Origin: Parietaria judaica
Lineage: Eukaryota; Streptophyta; Magnoliopsida; Rosales; Urticaceae
Length of the DNA stretch: 64,000 bases
Assembly (NCBI GenBank): GCA_954871525.1
Contig: OX940872.1
Coordinates: 24,213,746 to 24,277,745, forward strand
Reading direction: 5' to 3'
Every line of letters begins with the position of its first letter. The stretch's first letter is position 1. A program made the translations under genes and the position numbers. Under the pieces are notes generated by a model. The model made no database searches and had not been told where the DNA came from. It saw only the letters and a program-made list of their open reading frames with translations. This document shows, piece after piece, positions 62,359 through 64,000 of this stretch.

Positions 62359-62690
62359 TGTGGGCCCTCGATCCCGAACTCCCGATGCGGGCGGGCTGGC
62401 CACGAGCCTGCCCGTCCCGGAATGAATCGGTGATTGGCCCTCGAGCCTGGGCTCCCAGTGTAGGTGGGCTAGCCCGAGCCCAAGCTGCAGCTCAGACAGC
62501 CCAAGGCCCGAGCCGGCCTGTCCCAAGATTATTCCGATTTGGGGTCCTCAGGCCTATTCTCCCAGTGTGGACGGGCCGGCCCGAGCTCGAGCTACAATTC
62601 ATCTAGCTCGAGCCTATCTGTCCGGCAATGAGTCTGTGTTCGGGCCCTGTGAGCCTGAACTCTCAGTGTGGGCCGGCTCGCCTGGCCATG
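62359..62690. repeat. GC-rich degenerate tandem repeat, about four copies
   Basis: Units of about 75-105 bp start near 62361, 62437, 62542 and 62641 with a gggccct-type word. Each contains cccagtgtgggcgggctggc-like and cccgagcc-like words. This is an isolated GC island in AT-rich DNA. Origin unknown. Confidence 0.65.
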
Positions 62691-62699
62691 CACAACTTT

Positions 62700-63924
62700 C
62701 TTAATTTTATTTTTATTTTTTAAAAATTCCTTTTCAATACGGATTCATAACTTATAAATTATACTTTACTTTAAGCGGTATAAAAACTTGTACGGTTTAT
62801 ATGTTTATCAAATATTCAGTCTCTAGTTACTATATAGTAAATATTCATGCAGATTTTGGATTACTAAAGACAATTTTGCACCAAATTCAGGCATTTAAAT
62901 ATCCAATTGGCTTTATTCATAAACGAATGTACTCGTCAGTCAACGACATAAAATATGGCGTCGTTCAGATGTCCAATTGGCTTTATAGTCATAGATAATA
63001 CCCATTTTATTTTCGAGAAAGAATAGTCGGTCGTTTTTATAACTAAGGGTTAATGATGGCAAAAATATCTAAAGTTTGGTCAAAGAACCCTTCGGGTACT
63101 CAAAGTTTAAAAATAGTGGTAAAAATACCCAAAGTAATATTTGGGGAGTTGACCACTCCAATCTCGTATTATGCCGTATTATGCAAATAGTCAAATACCG
63201 CATAAATTTTAGAGGCATGCCGCGTGTCGATGAATATATCAATACTAAATTCTGAAAAATAATTTCAATAATTTAGACAAAAAATTTATATATATTCAAA
63301 ATTATTTATTTATCACCTTAATACACAAATAACTAAAACAAATCACATTAATAATAATACACCATTCCGATAGGTTATAGTTGTGTCTTCCATATAAAAA
63401 TAAGAGTTAATACTTTTTTTTTTGAACCATTATAAGAGTTATACTTGTAACTTATAGAAATTAAAAAAAATTGGTTAAAATTAAAATAAAACATTATATT
63501 TATTAGTTATACGGGCATGCCATAACTCTCAAAAAATAAACATACCGGTGGGATGTCATAGGCATACCGGGGCCTTTAAAACCATGTTAAATTGTGCCTT
63601 TTTTAAACGCATTCACAAACTTTTAATTATACTAATTAAATACTCAATCTCAGTAAATTGTTTTTTTTTTATTGGTTTTACATTTTTACATGCACTTGTA
63701 AAATTAAAAATAGAGTTCTTACCACTTACGGAATAGATTATGCGGCGTCTTTCCGCCCGAGGACAATTTGCAGCCTAAAAAAATACACATTATTACTATC
63801 AAAAGTAGATAAATATTTCTACATTACTTTAATAATATAAATCAATATTACTCTAATTTAGTTAGTTAATAAATATGTTTTGATGATTAATGGTCCCTTC
63901 CTTTATTCGTGGGTTTAAAAGGCA
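62700..63924. other. AT-rich DNA with a lone MITE terminus, no gene seen
   Basis: Apart from the MITE terminus at 63046-63170 and a 20-bp direct repeat (tatccaattggctttat at 62899 and gtccaattggctttat at 62971), no feature is supported. Confidence 0.45.
63046..63170 (+). repeat. Lone terminus of the 6890-7352 MITE family
   Basis: agggttaatgatggcaaaaa and gtttggtcaaagaacccttc match the left arm of the 463-bp MITE at 6890, through the gagttgaccactcca word. The opposite arm is absent, so this copy is truncated. Confidence 0.8.
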
Positions 63925-64000
63925 CTAGTGGACCGACACCACGCTTCGCGTGGTGATGTAAAAAACATCGAATAAATTGATTAGTTTGATTTAATATATT
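63925..64000 (-). mobile_element. Probable Helitron 3' terminus (element extends beyond the window)
   Basis: On the minus strand the sequence ends with an 8-bp GC-rich hairpin (caccacgc-gaa-gcgtggtg, 63937-63955), an 8-nt spacer and CTAG (63925-63928), followed by T. Hairpin plus CTRR next to a host T is the Helitron 3' signature. The 5' TC end would lie right of the window, so only this terminus supports the call. Confidence 0.5.

Overview
The window is nuclear DNA of a flowering plant, most likely a eudicot. It is AT-rich, with GT-AG introns in every multi-exon gene, plant-specific proteins, MITEs, LTR retrotransposons and (AT)n tracts. No organelle, bacterial or CRISPR feature was seen. 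Exon borders below were set by hand from splice sites, codon phase and protein-family conservation, without transcripts or searches.

Host genes from left to right: the 3' end of an oligopeptide transporter gene (91-717, +); the splicing factor gene SF3B5 (7462-8619, +); a casein kinase 1-like kinase (27700-31681, +, 14 coding exons, one GC-AG intron); an intronless C2H2 zinc-finger protein with two EAR-type motifs (36993-37571, +); an ENTH-domain adaptor (39294-42337, +); mitoribosomal protein mS33 (45332-46535, +); mitochondrial complex II subunit SDH3 (47134-48663, +); a plastid-type ABCF protein like ABCF5 (49955-53726, -); a small cysteine-rich gene broken by a 165-bp hAT MITE (55823-56400, -); and the small GTPase LIP1 (59058-61872, -). 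From memory, SF3B5-CK1-ENTH matches the order around At3g23325-At3g23350, and ABCF5/small Cys protein/LIP1 matches At5g64813-At5g64840. The host genes would then be two conserved microsyntenic blocks.

The accessory part lies mainly at 11-26 kb. A Tat-type Ty3/gypsy retrotransposon (15075-25788) has LTRs over 99% identical and a 5-bp target duplication (ATGAC). It is nested in an older retroelement fragment. On the + strand it carries gag-pro, then a UAG stop in the exact UAG-CAA-UUA leaky context, then pol with RT, two RNase H domains and integrase. Pol is broken by two frameshifts and lacks one catalytic Asp codon of RT. Behind pol come a stem-loop, six 38-bp tandem repeats and, on the - strand, an intact four-exon gene of about 841 codons with a gypsy-type 'Transposase_28'-like N-terminus. 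Both inner LTR borders are missing, and with them the primer-binding site and polypurine tract. The stem-loop recurs, with partly compensating base changes, in three retroelement sequences of this window and is the best candidate for an undescribed element.

Other mobile DNA: a 642-bp solo LTR with ATTAG duplications (43855-44496); a copia RT/RNase H relic (5058-5790, -); a gypsy gag-protease relic between diverged direct repeats (34900-35620, -); a long-TIR MITE (1472-2359); a second MITE family (6890-7352, with a lone terminus at 63046); hAT-type MITEs (13422-14108, 56189-56353); an intronic MITE (29096-29476); and a probable Helitron 3' terminus at the right edge (63925, - strand). The long intergenic stretches are AT-rich and show no supportable gene.
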